From BMS3ABIN04 sp964553325 (lineage in GTDB: Bacteria > Bacteroidota > Ignavibacteria > Ignavibacteriales > Melioribacteraceae), in contig CAZKKI010000025.1 of the NCBI GenBank assembly GCA_964553325.1, forward strand, positions 1 to 64,000: 64,000 bases of DNA, given 5' to 3'. Within the stretch, counting starts at the first letter, position 1; every line of letters begins with the position of its first letter. The translations under genes were made by a program, and so were the position numbers. The notes below the pieces were generated by a model, which did no database searches, was not told the origin of the DNA, and saw only the letters and a list, made by a program, of their open reading frames with translations. Positions 26,759-36,552 of the stretch are shown piece after piece.

Positions 26759-28144
26759 TTAATAAGCATTCGGATCGCCGGTAATGGTTTTAACAATCGT
26801 TTTAAAGATTATTTTAATATCGAGCCAAAGCGACCAATTTTCAATGTACCACAAATCATATTCAACACGTTTTTGCATTTGAACTTCGTTTCTCGTTTCG
26901 CCGCGGAAACCGTTTATTTGCGCCCAGCCGGTAATTCCGGGTTTAACCAAGTGTCTTAACATATAATTATTTATTTTATTCTTGGCCGAAACGTTAAGTG
27001 GCGTTGGATGCGGTCTGGGACCGACTACGGACATTTCACCCTTAAGTACATTTATAAACTGCGGTAATTCATCCAGATTTGTTCTGCGTAAAATTTTACC
27101 GATTTTAGTAACCCTCGGATCACCTTTTGTGGCTTGCATAAATTCATTTCGATCATTTATCTTCATAGTTCTAAATTTCAAAACGTTAAACTTTTTATTT
27201 CCCCTTCCCCAACGTTCTTGTTTGAAAAATACGGGTCCTTTTGATGTAAGTTTTATGAACAAAGCAATCACCGGAAAAAGCAGCGGGAAAATCAATAATA
27301 TTACCAAAGCGGAGAATAGAACATCGAATATCCTTTTAACAATGCGCCAATGAGTAGAATAAAGATAATCTCTTCTTACGGTCTCGATTTCAAACTTATC
27401 GAAAATGTTTAACTTATCGTTTCCCGATGTATATTTTTTGTATCCCTTAACGAGCCTTACTCGTGTAGGGTGTTTTTCGCTTGTTCTTATAATCTCGTTG
27501 ATTTGCTCATCGGAAAACTGTGCGGTGTTGATTAGAACATTGTCGACTTTGTTGCTCTCCAAAATTTTTTCCAAATCCGATATTTTACCGAGATACTTCC
27601 CGTTCAACGACGGGAGGGGCAAATCATTCAAAAATCCGGTAACAAAATATCCCAGTTCATCGTTTTTCCCGATTTGTTCAAATAAATCCAATGTAATTTC
27701 ATTACCGCCGACAAACAAAATCGTTCTGAGATTCCTTCCTTTTTTCCTCACCTTCTCCAAAATTTTTCTAAACAAATACCTTTCCGATGACACAAAAGTA
27801 AAAAGCGTTATCCCGTATGCAGCAACCATAATTTTATTATGCGAAAAAATATTCAGCAAAAACAAAAGAGTTATCAAGCTGATAAATTGTATAACTGATT
27901 GGTTAAAAATCGATATTATTTCAAATTTAATATTTCTAATTTGAAATTCATCGTAAATTTTTGTTTCTTTGGCCGAAATCATCCAAATTAATATTAAAGA
28001 AGCGGATACAACCAAAAACAATGTATTGAAGTTTTTACCTTGTATATCGGAAAAGTACCACCAATTCAATACCAAAGTAAAATACAATATGATAATATCG
28101 GAACCGATACGAAAGAAATTATATGTTTTTCTCTGAAAGTCCAT
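26759..28144 (-). CDS. Undecaprenyl-phosphate sugar-1-phosphate transferase (WcaJ-like)
   Basis: 461 residues. Four N-terminal membrane segments, a CoA-binding-like middle domain and a C-terminal bacterial sugar transferase domain (PF02397). The catalytic part has PVFFKQERWG, KFRTMKIND, the RRTNLDELPQ motif and VVGPRPHP, all diagnostic. It starts the repeat unit by moving a hexose-1-phosphate onto undecaprenyl phosphate. It is the only such initiating enzyme seen in the window, so it may serve both loci. The previous gene in the transcript, the WecG/TagA transferase, ends four bases upstream. Confidence 0.92.
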   Translation of the reverse strand: MDFQRKTYNFFRIGSDIIILYFTLVLNWWYFSDIQGKNFNTLFLVVSASLILIWMISAKETKIYDEFQIRNIKFEIISIFNQSVIQFISLITLLFLLNIFSHNKIMVAAYGITLFTFVSSERYLFRKILEKVRKKGRNLRTILFVGGNEITLDLFEQIGKNDELGYFVTGFLNDLPLPSLNGKYLGKISDLEKILESNKVDNVLINTAQFSDEQINEIIRTSEKHPTRVRLVKGYKKYTSGNDKLNIFDKFEIETVRRDYLYSTHWRIVKRIFDVLFSALVILLIFPLLFPVIALFIKLTSKGPVFFKQERWGRGNKKFNVLKFRTMKINDRNEFMQATKGDPRVTKIGKILRRTNLDELPQFINVLKGEMSVVGPRPHPTPLNVSAKNKINNYMLRHLVKPGITGWAQINGFRGETRNEVQMQKRVEYDLWYIENWSLWLDIKIIFKTIVKTITGDPNAY

Positions 28145-28148
28145 ACGA

Positions 28149-28907
28149 TTAATCGAATTTTTTGATTCCGAAAAATTCCAGCGCGGAATACCATAAAAAT
28201 AACGAGTTTGTTATTAAATATCTTCTCCACAACCTACCCGGTTCTTGAAGAAGGCGGAAAAACCATTCCAACGAATATTTTTTCATCCAAGCCGGAGCAT
28301 GTTTTAAGTTGCCGGCATAATAATCGAATCCCGCACCGATTCCGATCATTATTCCTTTATTTAATTTTTTATAATTCTCATAAATCCACTTTTCCTGTTT
28401 GGGTGCACCGAGCGCAACCCAAATAATATCGGCGTTACTCGCGTTAATTTCATCTAAAAACATTGCATTTTCCTCTTCCGTAAAGACCTTGAACGGAGGA
28501 ACGATAGTTCCCGCAATGATGCATTCCGGTAACGATTCTAAAATTTTATTTTTGATTTTCTCTTGTGTTTCTTTTGTTCCACCGAACAAAAAATGCTTAA
28601 TGCCGTCGTTTGTTCCCCATTCCAAAAATTTTTCAAATAGAGTCGGACCGAAAATTCTGGATATTCGACTTTCCCCTTTCAATTTCGCAACCACGGAAAG
28701 AGGTTTTCCATCGGGTAATGCAAGATAAGACGCATCGATAATTTTTCCGTAATAATCATCTCTGACCGCAGTAACAACCGTATGAACATTGTTAACCGTT
28801 ACATACCCCGTACCACCGTTTTTCAATAAGCTTAAAATTTCTTCATAAGCCTCACGGTAAGAATCAACTACCGAAATATCCGTACCGAGAATTTTAATTT
28901 TCTTCAT
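28149..28907 (-). CDS. WecG/TagA/CpsF family glycosyltransferase
   Basis: 252 residues, the usual length for GT26. Visible are the N-terminal TVNNVHTVVTA, LPDGKPLSVV (catalytic Asp region), the RIFGPTLFEKF segment and the VALGAPKQEKWIYEN motif. Family members add ManNAc-type sugars from UDP donors to a lipid-linked first sugar (WecG, TagA), which fits the presence of two 2-epimerase genes. It overlaps the upstream GT4 gene by 14 bases. Probably membrane-peripheral on the cytoplasmic side. Confidence 0.9.
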   Translation of the reverse strand: MKKIKILGTDISVVDSYREAYEEILSLLKNGGTGYVTVNNVHTVVTAVRDDYYGKIIDASYLALPDGKPLSVVAKLKGESRISRIFGPTLFEKFLEWGTNDGIKHFLFGGTKETQEKIKNKILESLPECIIAGTIVPPFKVFTEEENAMFLDEINASNADIIWVALGAPKQEKWIYENYKKLNKGIMIGIGAGFDYYAGNLKHAPAWMKKYSLEWFFRLLQEPGRLWRRYLITNSLFLWYSALEFFGIKKFD

Positions 28908-30003
28908 TTAATAAAGCGGTTTGCTTAATAGCATTTTCCATTGCGGTAAGATGTTTATCGACCGTATAATTTTCCAAAAACTTTTTTCTACCTTCATTTC
29001 CCAATCTGTTTCTCAATTCGTAATCACCGGCTAATACTTTTATTTTTTCCGCACTTGCTTCCGGATTATTTACCGGTACGAGAAATCCGTTCACACCGTC
29101 GTCAACAATTTCCGGTATTCCTCTCCAGTCGGTTGCAACAAGCGGCAATCCGAACATCATTGCTTCCAACAAAACAAGAGGTTGAGCTTCCGTTTGAAAA
29201 CTTAAAAAAACAAAAATATCAGCATTATTGTAAAAATACCATTTCTCTTCGTTATACTTTTCTCCTACAAAATTTAGTTCATTACTTAAATTCAAACTTG
29301 CAATTCTGTTCTTGCATTGCTTTTCCAATGATTCGGAAGCGAATCTTCCAATAATCACCCATTCAAAGGAAATATTTATGTCTTTCAATTTATTTGCAGT
29401 TTCAATCAGTGTGAAAATTCCTTTTTCTTTTGAAATCAGTCCGACGGTTAAAATTTTAATTATTTTCTCGCTTTCAATTTTGCTTTTCCGCGGTTGAACG
29501 TCTTTTATACCGTTCGGTATAACAAATAATTTACGAGATTCAAACCATTCGATTTCATTTTTAAACATATCCGACAATATTATACTTGTATCCGGTTTTC
29601 TAAGAGCAATATCCGCAAAAATTTTTTCTACAAAATTCAATTTCGAAAGCAGCTTGTTTATTCCCCCGGCATGAAAATGAAATATTATTTTTTTCGCAGT
29701 CCAACGGATTAACAACAATGTTATAACATCGCGATAAAATGGAATTTTGTTCGGCCCCGCCGGCGGATAATAAATCACGTCGATCTTCCCTTTTATTCTT
29801 TCCTTCCAAACATTAAATACGATTTTCCATAATACTATAATCTTTGATATTTTAAGTTTACCTACCTCGTCGATTTTTGAAGAATAGCTCATGCGTATAT
29901 GTTTTTTCTCGCACCAATCCCATTCGGCATCCACAAGATACTTTTGCATTATGGCTTGACCGTGAAAAGGAGGCGGGGTTTGCGCAAGTATTAAAATTTT
30001 CAT
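28894..30003 (-). CDS. Family 4 glycosyltransferase (GT-B)
   Basis: 369 residues. The N-terminus (ILILAQTPPPFHGQAIMQKY) is the acceptor-side Rossmann fold. The C-terminal donor domain has VGLISKEKGIFTL and the EX7E-type motif EAQPLVLLEAMMFGLPLVATDWRGIPE. This fixes it as GT4, a retaining transferase; sugar unknown. It overlaps its neighbours by 14 bases (3' side) and 4 bases (5' side), the tight coupling seen through this locus. Confidence 0.88.
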   Translation of the reverse strand: MKILILAQTPPPFHGQAIMQKYLVDAEWDWCEKKHIRMSYSSKIDEVGKLKISKIIVLWKIVFNVWKERIKGKIDVIYYPPAGPNKIPFYRDVITLLLIRWTAKKIIFHFHAGGINKLLSKLNFVEKIFADIALRKPDTSIILSDMFKNEIEWFESRKLFVIPNGIKDVQPRKSKIESEKIIKILTVGLISKEKGIFTLIETANKLKDINISFEWVIIGRFASESLEKQCKNRIASLNLSNELNFVGEKYNEEKWYFYNNADIFVFLSFQTEAQPLVLLEAMMFGLPLVATDWRGIPEIVDDGVNGFLVPVNNPEASAEKIKVLAGDYELRNRLGNEGRKKFLENYTVDKHLTAMENAIKQTALLNEEN

Positions 30004-30857
30004 ACAAACATAATTTTGTAATTGGCGGTTAATCGGTCATTAAAATTCCGGTTTACAAAAACCACATTTTTTTCACTTTCCATAGGAATTTTAGTTAGGT
30101 GTTTTTTATCGAAATCAAAATAAAAAGGACCATCAAAATTACTTTCACTAAGTAACCGGATGATATCCGGTTTGTCTTTTTTATTCAGCTCTCCGAATTC
30201 AAGAATCACAATATTGATTCTTGCAAGATATTCACCGAAACCGTTTAGCACCTTTAACTCGAAACCTTCAACATCGATTTTAACAAAGGACGGAATAACA
30301 TCAAGTTCTTTGCAAACTTCGTCGCCTCTTTTTGTCTCAACCGTAATTCGGGGTATAAATTCCTCTCCGACAAAACGGTTTAACGCCGACAGGGTATAAT
30401 CGGAGAAACCGGTTTCTTCCGCTTTGTCGCTTAAAGCCAGTTTTAACGGTACAATATTTTTGCGCCCGTTAATTTCCACATTACCGAAAAGTTGCGAAAA
30501 CGTTTTAGGATGCGGTTCGAACGAGTAAACTTTTGTTATTCCGGATTCGGAAGCCAGCAACGAATAAACACCTACGTTTGCTCCGACGTCGAAAAATATT
30601 ATTTCTTTTTCCGAAAGTAATTTTATTAAATTCATAATATTGTAATCGTACATTCCCAAACAATTTACCAGCGCACAATCACTGCAGTTTTTATCATGAA
30701 CAATTATATATGATTCCGATATTTTAATGTAAAACGGATAAAGTTTTAATATTTTCTTGATTTGCCAACCAAGATGTCTCGCCAAGGCTTTGGACTTGTT
30801 TATATGTTTGTTTTCTTTTATTTGGGAAAGTGTGTTTCCGAATTGTTTTAAAGTCAT
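30000..30857 (-). CDS. FkbM-family methyltransferase
   Basis: 285 residues. After an N-terminal extension of about 95 residues it has the SAM-binding motif FFDVGANVGVYSLLA and YSFEPHPKTF, then FVKIDVEGFELKVLNGF, the FkbM hallmark. Family members O-methylate sugars, so a methylated residue in the polymer is likely. The extension contains DKNCSDCALVNCLGMYD, with three cysteines, which is unusual for the family and may bind metal. Start ATG overlaps the upstream stop by 4 bases. Confidence 0.88.
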   Translation of the reverse strand: MTLKQFGNTLSQIKENKHINKSKALARHLGWQIKKILKLYPFYIKISESYIIVHDKNCSDCALVNCLGMYDYNIMNLIKLLSEKEIIFFDVGANVGVYSLLASESGITKVYSFEPHPKTFSQLFGNVEINGRKNIVPLKLALSDKAEETGFSDYTLSALNRFVGEEFIPRITVETKRGDEVCKELDVIPSFVKIDVEGFELKVLNGFGEYLARINIVILEFGELNKKDKPDIIRLLSESNFDGPFYFDFDKKHLTKIPMESEKNVVFVNRNFNDRLTANYKIMFV

Positions 30858-32014
30858 TGCTTCCGGTGATTTTTAATAAAATCGACAATTGCTTCGGCCG
30901 CAACATTATGATTAAAATAAGCAAGCTTGCCTTCCGCTTTAGCAGCCATTTCTTTCATCTTACTTTGATTTTCGATACAAAATTCAAGTGTTTCCAAAAA
31001 CGAGTTTTTATCGTACGGGTCAAAAACCAATCCGTTAAATTTATTTTCAATTAAGTCATCTGCGCAACCGGCATATTTTGAAACAGCAACGGGCAATCCG
31101 CATGCTATCGCCTCATTAACGACCAAGCCCCAAACATCGTTTCTTGTCGGGAAAACCAAGCAATCCGATGCTTTGTAAAAATAAACCAACTCCTCCGCAT
31201 TCACAAAATCAAAAATTTTAAAATTATCGGAATGTTCCGGCTCCTTGCCAATTACTTTAATAAAGTCGTTTTTGTTTCCACCTACAAAAAGAAAAAGAAT
31301 ATCCTTTCGACCTTTTCGTACTGTTAACTCCTCGATTGCTTTTACATACAAGTCCAAACCTTTTCTTTGTATAAATTGTCCGACGTACAAAAAAACGTAT
31401 TTCTCTTGATCCAAACCAAGTTTTTCCCGCGCGTTTTTTTTAGTGATATTTTCCGCCGAATCCGAGAAGCTGTTATTGTCGATAGCATCGGGTGAAATAA
31501 TCGCATTGTGTTTTTCGAAACCCAAGTTTAATAAATATTCAAAAGATTTTTTCCCGAAAGCTATACCGCCGTCTAAAAATCGAACCAATAATTTTCTGAA
31601 TAAAAGTTTAAACGTGGATACATTGCTCTCGGATTGCGGTGTTACTTCGGAAAGAACGAATATTTTTGCACCAACCGACTTGCCAGCAACTAAAGAAAAC
31701 AAAGTTCTAAAACCAAATTCATTTGTTAAAACTACTTCGGGTTTTTCTCCGTAAATTATCCGAAAAATATGAAACGGGAAATATATGAAGCGTTGCAGTT
31801 TTGATTTGTTTGCCGAATCGCTTAAAATTGAAATGAACGGAGAGTTTGCAATTTCATAATCGAAATTTATTTTATCTTTTTCCAATTGCCACTTTCTATT
31901 GCTTTCGTTTTCTCTGTCGAAATAGAATTTAACATTTTTCCCTAAGCGCTCGTGCAATTTATTAAATAACCCGACCCGGTACGGGGCAATAATGTTTGAA
32001 AATACTAAAATCAT
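30854..32014 (-). CDS. Family 4 glycosyltransferase (GT-B)
   Basis: 386 residues. The N-terminus MILVFSNIIAPYRVGLFNKL and the C-terminal donor-site block DVWGLVVNEAIACGLPVAVSKYAGCADDLIE match GT4 transferases. The linker segment FLYVGQFIQRKGLDLYVKA marks the start of the second Rossmann domain. Sugar specificity cannot be read. Four-base overlaps on both sides keep it in the same operon. Confidence 0.88.
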   Translation of the reverse strand: MILVFSNIIAPYRVGLFNKLHERLGKNVKFYFDRENESNRKWQLEKDKINFDYEIANSPFISILSDSANKSKLQRFIYFPFHIFRIIYGEKPEVVLTNEFGFRTLFSLVAGKSVGAKIFVLSEVTPQSESNVSTFKLLFRKLLVRFLDGGIAFGKKSFEYLLNLGFEKHNAIISPDAIDNNSFSDSAENITKKNAREKLGLDQEKYVFLYVGQFIQRKGLDLYVKAIEELTVRKGRKDILFLFVGGNKNDFIKVIGKEPEHSDNFKIFDFVNAEELVYFYKASDCLVFPTRNDVWGLVVNEAIACGLPVAVSKYAGCADDLIENKFNGLVFDPYDKNSFLETLEFCIENQSKMKEMAAKAEGKLAYFNHNVAAEAIVDFIKNHRKQ

Positions 32015-33042
32015 TTTTCTAATAATTTTTGATAAGCTTTAATAATTTCTTTTACTCTATCCAGATTACTGTTATGAGTTCGCACACATTTATTATATCC
32101 CGCTAAAGCAATTTTTTCTCTTGTAGTAGGATTTTTAAGATAAAATTCCAACTTATCGACCAATTCTTCCACGGATGAAAAGTAATCACATTCTTCCCCT
32201 TCTATAAAAATTTCTTGCAATTCCGGTGTCCTCTCCGATAACATAAAAGTACCGGTAGCTGGAATTTCAAAGTTTCTCCGTGTGTAAACATCGTTATTCA
32301 TTCTCGAAAGGAATGCCAAAGCTATTTTCGATTCGTTCAACAAACGTGAATATTTTTTATAATCTACCGAACCGAATAAATTTTTGCCTTTTTCAAATAT
32401 GCCATTTTCATTCCGCCAACCGGGACCGTATACTTTTAAATTTATATCATTTAATATTACAGCTTTACAGTATTTGTTTCTGGACTTTTCATAGTGCCCG
32501 ATAAAAATCACGTCGGTAGTTTTCGAACCGACATTTAACTTTTTGTGCAAGCCTTTAACATAGAAGGGTTTTAGTATTTCCACCGGCTTATCCGTTCTCT
32601 TTTTCACATCCTTTAAGTTCGATGGGCGGTAAACAAAATTTAAATCATAACTATCGAGCGATCTGATGTATGAAATGTTCTTAAGTTTGTTTTTAATGTT
32701 AGCAAAAGGATTATCATTATGATAACTTATTAACTTTGCTCCGGATTTTTTTTTAATGTCATATATTGTTCGTTTATTAATAAAAACAGGCCTTTGAAGA
32801 AACACCAAATCCGGCTCGGTTGAACTCACATATTCCACCAACTTTTCGTTAACGTATTCAATTTCATCACGATGAAAAAACATTGTTTTAAGCATTTGAC
32901 TGCCGGGGTGTTTAATATACTCGGCAAAAGAGAATTTTAACACCGAAACACCCAACCGTTGAAAACCTTCGAATAATGCCCGCTCATAAATATCATATTC
33001 CCAGTCGCCGGCTATTAATACTTTCATATTTTTATTCGGCAT
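32011..33042 (-). CDS. CgeB-like glycosyltransferase
   Basis: 343 residues, no signal peptide. It resembles the CgeB / Glyco_trans_1_2 branch of GT-B proteins. The first half contains PDLVFLQRPVF and SYHNDNPF, and the second has VIFIGHYEKSRNKY, the RRNFEIPATGTFMLSERTPELQEIF block and a C-terminal VDKLEFYLKNPTTREKIALAG, typical of this group. CgeB-like enzymes decorate surface glycans in several bacteria. It overlaps its upstream neighbour by 11 bases. Donor unknown. Confidence 0.8.
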   Translation of the reverse strand: MPNKNMKVLIAGDWEYDIYERALFEGFQRLGVSVLKFSFAEYIKHPGSQMLKTMFFHRDEIEYVNEKLVEYVSSTEPDLVFLQRPVFINKRTIYDIKKKSGAKLISYHNDNPFANIKNKLKNISYIRSLDSYDLNFVYRPSNLKDVKKRTDKPVEILKPFYVKGLHKKLNVGSKTTDVIFIGHYEKSRNKYCKAVILNDINLKVYGPGWRNENGIFEKGKNLFGSVDYKKYSRLLNESKIALAFLSRMNNDVYTRRNFEIPATGTFMLSERTPELQEIFIEGEECDYFSSVEELVDKLEFYLKNPTTREKIALAGYNKCVRTHNSNLDRVKEIIKAYQKLLEK

Positions 33043-34402
33043 TAAAATATTTGTCTTTATTCAATGCAATCCCCAGAAAAGTCAAGAAGTAAAAATCCCT
33101 AAAAAAGAAATTGTTGTGCAATAGAGAAAATTGAAGAAAGAAGATATAAAAAATTATACTGATCTTTTTATATCTATCATCTTTAATACTAAACAAAACT
33201 TTCAATAAATAAATATTAAATACTATAAACATTACCAAACCAGCAATTCCATAATATTTCAAAAACCAAACGAATTGGTTATGGTTAGTATCCGCTATCC
33301 TCACATTATTCGTAAATTCCGGATTTCTTGATTCCAAGCCGGAAAATATTACGTCTATATTTTTCTCAAACGGGATACCGAAAAAAGGATTTTGTTCAAG
33401 AGCACCTAACGCACCGTAATAATTTGCGATTAATTTTGCCCCTGTTCCGGGATCGACCAAAGATTTCACTCTTTCGTTTTCGTGCTTAATAACTTGGGTA
33501 ATTATCAGAAAAAAAACAATCGAACTAATCAGCACAAAAACCAACCCTCTGATTAATATTTTCCTGTTTCTATTCAGAATATATTTACCTATGAAAATCG
33601 ATGGGAGTATTCCATAAATCAAACTACGCGTGAAAGTAAAGAAAGATATTATTGATGCGGTAAACAACAACAATAAATATTTGTTTTCTTTTTTCTCTTC
33701 ATAATGTATCAGGGAAAAAATAATAATGTATCCTAATAAAATTGAATATCCGATACTGATATTAAAAGGTCCCGTTATTCTGCCTTCCCTAGCAATATAA
33801 TTTGAGAATAAAGAATCGATATTTTGATGAACAATCGGATTAAGAGAAAACAAATATTCATAGGTAAACCTAGGAAATAATATTTGTATGGCCCCAATTA
33901 AAATAATTACAGCAGAAAGTATTGAAATAATTTTGATAAACTTTTTTGAGTGGAATTCTTCTTTCAACTTTAAGGATAAAAACGTAACGAACATTAATAA
34001 AAACGACGCATTTATTAAAAAGTCATTTATTCCTTGTATCGGATTGTTATGAATTAAATCGATTATAAATACATAAGTTATTAATAAAATCCAGCTGCCC
34101 AAAAATGACTTTAAAGGCTGATCTAAAAAACGGTTGAACCTTTGGCCGAACAATATAACCAAGGAAATAATACCACTAATTACCTTCGAGGAAAATTTCG
34201 CTTTTGCTTTTTGAATTCCGTTGGCCGGAAATGAATTAACATCAAAATTATCAAGTCCCATTTTTGTTTTGATAAAAGACAAAACCAATAGTAATACCAA
34301 CAATACTTTGATAATTCTCGGGATTGGTAACACGGGTGATAAAAATACCGTATCTGGAAAAAGAAAAATTGATATTAACAGAAATATTGCGAGAATGTTC
34401 AT
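33032..34402 (-). CDS. Wzy polymerase / O-antigen ligase family protein, second locus
   Basis: 456 residues, about 12 hydrophobic segments and one large extracytoplasmic loop (about 320-380) rich in Asn and charged residues, ending in DTNHNQFVWFLKYYGIAGL. This is the Wzy_C/PF04932 pattern. TRSLIYGILP near 265 is the matching upstream segment. Next to a flippase with a one-base gap, polymerase is the better guess. It overlaps the CgeB-like gene by 11 bases. Confidence 0.85.
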   Translation of the reverse strand: MNILAIFLLISIFLFPDTVFLSPVLPIPRIIKVLLVLLLVLSFIKTKMGLDNFDVNSFPANGIQKAKAKFSSKVISGIISLVILFGQRFNRFLDQPLKSFLGSWILLITYVFIIDLIHNNPIQGINDFLINASFLLMFVTFLSLKLKEEFHSKKFIKIISILSAVIILIGAIQILFPRFTYEYLFSLNPIVHQNIDSLFSNYIAREGRITGPFNISIGYSILLGYIIIFSLIHYEEKKENKYLLLLFTASIISFFTFTRSLIYGILPSIFIGKYILNRNRKILIRGLVFVLISSIVFFLIITQVIKHENERVKSLVDPGTGAKLIANYYGALGALEQNPFFGIPFEKNIDVIFSGLESRNPEFTNNVRIADTNHNQFVWFLKYYGIAGLVMFIVFNIYLLKVLFSIKDDRYKKISIIFYIFFLQFSLLHNNFFFRDFYFLTFLGIALNKDKYFNAE

Positions 34403-34403
34403 C

Positions 34404-35897
34404 TTACTCCGGTACCTTAACTTTAAAGAATGAGAGAAATTCCATTAACATTTCCGGAACCAAATCCATTGATTTGTAAAGCAAAATAACTAAACCGGCA
34501 AATAGTAAACTCAATACCAATTTTAGTAACATTTCGTCTATTACATAATTTAAAGTTATTGCTGTTAAAGTAAACGTCAATAGTATTGCAAGGATTTTTA
34601 CATTATGTTTTTTAATTAAATTCTCACGCAACCTTTTACGTAAGTAGTAAGCACGCATTAAAATAATCGACAGCAATGAGAAAAAAGCTATCATTAAAAT
34701 TCCATTTATTCCAAAATAATATGCCGATAACGGCATCAGAAATAATACCGGAATGAAAGAAAGATTCGATTTAAATAAACTTTTTGCATCTTCCAAAATT
34801 ATCAAACCTATTTTTAATGGTGTGGCAAGAATAGAAAAGAGACTCAATAAAAACAATACGATAATAACGCTACTTGTATTCAAGTATTCTTCCTTACCCA
34901 AAATTTTAATTATCCAATCGATATTCATTATGACAAATACTGTAAGAACACTGTAAATGACCGCGATAAAAGAAGTAAATTCACCGAGAAAATCGTTTAA
35001 ACCTGTTTTTGAATTTGTTTCATAATACTTTTCTATAGACAAAGGATAAAGTGCTTTCACCACGGCAGAAATTGGAAACAATCCGCTGAGAATCGTTGCG
35101 ATTGTTATCGAAAAAGTATATTCGGCTACTATGTTTTTACTAAGAATCAAAGATATAATTATAATTTCAAATGAATGGCTCAAAATAAAATGTTGCAATT
35201 GACTTAAATAATTATAAAATCCGAATTGAATATGAGTTTTGTTAAATTTATAAAAAGAAGAAATCCGTAGTGAAAATTTAACACGGAATGTTTTAATCAA
35301 AAAAAGAATTGCAACAACGGCTCCTGTCAAATCGTATAAGCCGAGCACTAACAAAAGAATGTAAATATTAAGTCCCGAAAAAAACAAGATTGTAATAATT
35401 GTCAGTAGTTTTGCCGCACTTGCGAACGTTTTTATATTAAACAAAACTTTTTGTTTTTTTAGTGCATTAAGACCTTCTTCGACAATAACGAAAAAAGATT
35501 TTCCTCCGACATAAAGAAGAACAACAATACTTAGAATCCAAATATTTTTAATTGTTTGGATATGAAATATCAACACAACCAAAACGGTTACTAACAATAA
35601 AACCAAAATTGCAATAGCGCGCAGGTAAAAACCGGAGATTAAAATCGAAATAATCTCTTCGTAACTTTTGCCAATCATCTTTTCGGGCAAGTATCTTTGT
35701 ATAATATTCGGGATTCCCAAAAACGAAAACATTGTTAATCCCATACTGTACGAAATAATTATACCATAATCCGCATATTGATCAACATTTAAAGATTTTA
35801 TTATGATTATGGAAATTAGAAACGAGATAAAAGTGTTGGAAATTTGTGATGCGGTGAGCCACAACGAAGAACGAATCAGTTTAGCATTATCAATCAT
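34404..35897 (-). CDS. Wzx-type oligosaccharide flippase, second locus
   Basis: 497 residues, 12 to 14 membrane segments. The N-terminal half carries the family pattern SSLWLTASQISNTFISFLISIIIIKSLNVDQYADYG. It would flip the lipid-linked unit made by the enzymes of this locus. It is not closely similar to the flippase at 15860, which argues that the two loci make different polymers. Ten bases separate it from the methyltransferase gene upstream. Confidence 0.87.
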   Translation of the reverse strand: MIDNAKLIRSSLWLTASQISNTFISFLISIIIIKSLNVDQYADYGIIISYSMGLTMFSFLGIPNIIQRYLPEKMIGKSYEEIISILISGFYLRAIAILVLLLVTVLVVLIFHIQTIKNIWILSIVVLLYVGGKSFFVIVEEGLNALKKQKVLFNIKTFASAAKLLTIITILFFSGLNIYILLLVLGLYDLTGAVVAILFLIKTFRVKFSLRISSFYKFNKTHIQFGFYNYLSQLQHFILSHSFEIIIISLILSKNIVAEYTFSITIATILSGLFPISAVVKALYPLSIEKYYETNSKTGLNDFLGEFTSFIAVIYSVLTVFVIMNIDWIIKILGKEEYLNTSSVIIVLFLLSLFSILATPLKIGLIILEDAKSLFKSNLSFIPVLFLMPLSAYYFGINGILMIAFFSLLSIILMRAYYLRKRLRENLIKKHNVKILAILLTFTLTAITLNYVIDEMLLKLVLSLLFAGLVILLYKSMDLVPEMLMEFLSFFKVKVPE

Positions 35898-35907
35898 ATT
35901 TGATATT

Positions 35908-36552
35908 TCATTTTCTGATTACTGCCCATAAATTCGGTGAGAAAAGATTGAAATATTTGTTTTCCGGAAGAAAGGTTTTTGCTAACACTTTCACAATTTT
36001 ATTGGATCTATTAAAGTAAGGATAAAAAGTTATCTCTTCGACTTTTCCCTCGGCTCTTTTTTCAATAAATTTTTTAGCCTCGCAAAAATTAAAAAACCAC
36101 CGGTGTCTATCGCCGGGTTTTTCAGCGGGTAACCCGTAATATTTGTTACTATTGTTAAGAACGGGAATTTTTTTAAATTCAAACCAAGCATTAGGTAGAC
36201 TAATAATTATATATTTTTTCGAAATTTCGAGAATCTCATCGAACACCCTATGAATATTTTCCAGATGTTCCAAAACTTCCGTACAAATTACAGTATCAAA
36301 TTTCTTATTAATCGAGAGAAGTGAATCTTTTTCCAAATCCATATAAATGTCGGCTTTGCTGTTCTTATCGATACCGGTATAATTTATATTTCCGGGGCTA
36401 ATTGATTTTAAGTACTTTTCATCGCAACCAACATCCAAAATATCACCTTTTATCAAATCATCAAATTCGGTGACCAAAAATTCATATCTGCTTTTTCTAT
36501 CGAAATAAAAATTATTTCCACTGAATTTTTTCAACCGCACTACAGTTTTCAT
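35908..36552 (-). CDS. Class I SAM-dependent methyltransferase
   Basis: 214 residues. SAM-binding motif ILDVGCDEKYL, then TGIDKNSKADIYMDLE and the FDTVICTEVLEHLENIHRV motif of the Methyltransf_11-type group. No membrane segment. With the FkbM enzyme it makes two methyltransferases in one polysaccharide operon; the target may be a sugar or the non-reducing chain end, as in chain-terminating methyltransferases, but that is inference. Its ATG overlaps the upstream stop by 4 bases. Confidence 0.85.
   Translation of the reverse strand: MKTVVRLKKFSGNNFYFDRKSRYEFLVTEFDDLIKGDILDVGCDEKYLKSISPGNINYTGIDKNSKADIYMDLEKDSLLSINKKFDTVICTEVLEHLENIHRVFDEILEISKKYIIISLPNAWFEFKKIPVLNNSNKYYGLPAEKPGDRHRWFFNFCEAKKFIEKRAEGKVEEITFYPYFNRSNKIVKVLAKTFLPENKYFNLFSPNLWAVIRK

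Noticed and set aside
26731..26796. Start of the Wzi-like protein at 26796
   Set aside because: It would overlap the preceding gene by 38 bases and bury the signal peptide behind 22 residues. The ATG at 26730 starts directly at the signal peptide.
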